A stretch of 13,284 nucleotides of DNA from Acidobacteriota bacterium (GTDB lineage Bacteria > Acidobacteriota > Thermoanaerobaculia > Thermoanaerobaculales > Sulfomarinibacteraceae), in NCBI GenBank assembly GCA_030637805.1, contig DAOWFV010000029.1, forward strand, positions 1 through 13,284. The letters are read 5' to 3'. Positions within the stretch are counted from its first letter, which is position 1; each line of letters starts with the position of its first letter. The notes under the pieces are model-generated. The model was not told the DNA's origin and ran no database searches. It saw nothing but the letters and a program-made list of their open reading frames with translations. Positions 12,590 to 13,284 of the stretch are shown one piece after another. The position numbers and the translations under genes were made by a program.

Positions 12590-13284
12590 TCACGAAGCGG
12601 ACCGCATGATGCGGTCGGCCAGCAGGCAGCAGGCCGAGATGGCAAGAGCCGGGAACATCGGTTCCATTCCCAGGGGATAGTTCGTTCCATCCGCGAATAG
12701 GATCCACCCGGTTGCGGTGGCTGCGGCGAGGACCATCGCGCTCACCGCGCCCCTCTGGGTTGGACGAAGCCGGGTTGGAAGGTGGATGGCGAGGACGGGC
12801 AGCATGAGGGTGGCGGTGACCACCGAACCGATGTGGTGCCAGACCTGAACCGCTGAGTCGAAGAAGGTGGCTCCCAGGGCGGCCAGAGCAGCCGAGACCA
12901 GGATACCGAGACGCGTCCGGCGCCTCTCCGCCCGGGCCTCGAGCTTTTGCCGCGAGAAATCGTGGCCAACGGTTGTGGCTGCGATGAAGAGGTAGGAATC
13001 GAGGGTCGACATGACGGTGGCGAAGAGTGCGACCGTGAACAGGGCCGCTGCCCAGGGTGAGAGCACGAGCTCGGCAAGGGCTGGGTAGGCGGTCATTGGA
13101 TTCTGGAGGTCGGGGAGAAGTACGCGTGCCGCGAGGCCGGAGAAAACGGAAAGAAAATCGAAGAGAACCCACATCGTGACCGAAACCAACACGCCGAGGC
13201 GTGCGACGCGAGGTGATCGTGCGGCGAAGACGCGCTGGTAGAAGGCGGGTTCCACCACCGTCTGCATGGCGATGAGGTACCACA
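12590..13284 (-). CDS. Sodium:solute symporter family protein, C-terminal part (cut by window edge)
   Basis: The last 231 residues are visible and the 5' end lies beyond the right edge; an internal ATG at 13265-13267 is not the start, since the frame stays open and WYLIA precedes it. About six membrane helices can be seen. The segment ending FATVMSTLDSYLFIAATTVG matches the SSS-family helix whose Ser/Thr residues bind the second sodium ion in vSGLT, and QTVVEPAFYQRVFAARSP is the usual cytoplasmic loop before it. The fold is LeuT-like and the role is Na+-driven uptake of a sugar, amino acid or carboxylate; the substrate cannot be read. No clear terminator follows the stop at 12590. Confidence 0.9.
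   Translation of the reverse strand, partial: WYLIAMQTVVEPAFYQRVFAARSPRVARLGVLVSVTMWVLFDFLSVFSGLAARVLLPDLQNPMTAYPALAELVLSPWAAALFTVALFATVMSTLDSYLFIAATTVGHDFSRQKLEARAERRRTRLGILVSAALAALGATFFDSAVQVWHHIGSVVTATLMLPVLAIHLPTRLRPTQRGAVSAMVLAAATATGWILFADGTNYPLGMEPMFPALAISACCLLADRIMRSAS

Overview
The window is GC-rich bacterial chromosome. The split three-gene transhydrogenase, secreted haem-motif and PKD proteins, a phasin and pervasive small intergenic repeats would suit an environmental Acidobacteriota-like Gram-negative lineage, but this is inference and no marker gene settles it. There are no rRNA, tRNA, phage, IS or CRISPR features. Thirteen protein genes are supported, two of them cut by the window edges.

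Layout. 1-1537 (minus): pntAA-pntAB-pntB, the proton-translocating NAD(P) transhydrogenase operon, with pntB running off the left edge. 1746-3134 (plus): a secreted protein with a duplicated N-terminal beta domain, a PKD domain and a C-terminal cytochrome-like domain. 3180-5478 (minus): a ChvG/ChvI-type sensor kinase and response regulator pair. 5622-6116 (minus): a phasin-like protein with a Lys/Ala-rich tail, a textbook terminator and a near-consensus sigma70 promoter. 6443-6871 (minus): an SCP2-like lipid-binding protein. 6936-9211 (minus): a two-gene unit of unknown function, an 87-aa protein followed by a 671-aa membrane-anchored protein with two zinc ribbons. 9281-10021 (plus): an SDR oxidoreductase. 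10234-12239 (minus): nnr (NAD(P)HX repair) translationally coupled to tsaE (tRNA t6A synthesis). 12590-13284 (minus): the C-terminal part of a sodium:solute symporter.

The most unusual content is intergenic. (1) A roughly 150-bp dispersed element built from ACCTGNN heptads around a 43-nt core occurs twice in opposite orientation, bracketing tsaE-nnr. The distance between two conserved blocks differs between copies by exactly 21 nt, three heptads, and all 7 core differences are transitions. (2) Three perfect copies of the 15-bp palindrome TGCCGC-N3-GCGGCA plus a half-site surround the phasin promoter, which looks like a dedicated regulon operator. (3) A REP-like hairpin occurs at two places 5.9 kb apart with 18 identical bases.

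Functional themes are redox cofactor balance and repair (Pnt interconverts NADH and NADPH, Nnr repairs damaged NAD(P)H, the SDR uses one of them) and storage or lipid handling (phasin, SCP2-like). The genes lie in several short transcription units rather than one pathway operon.
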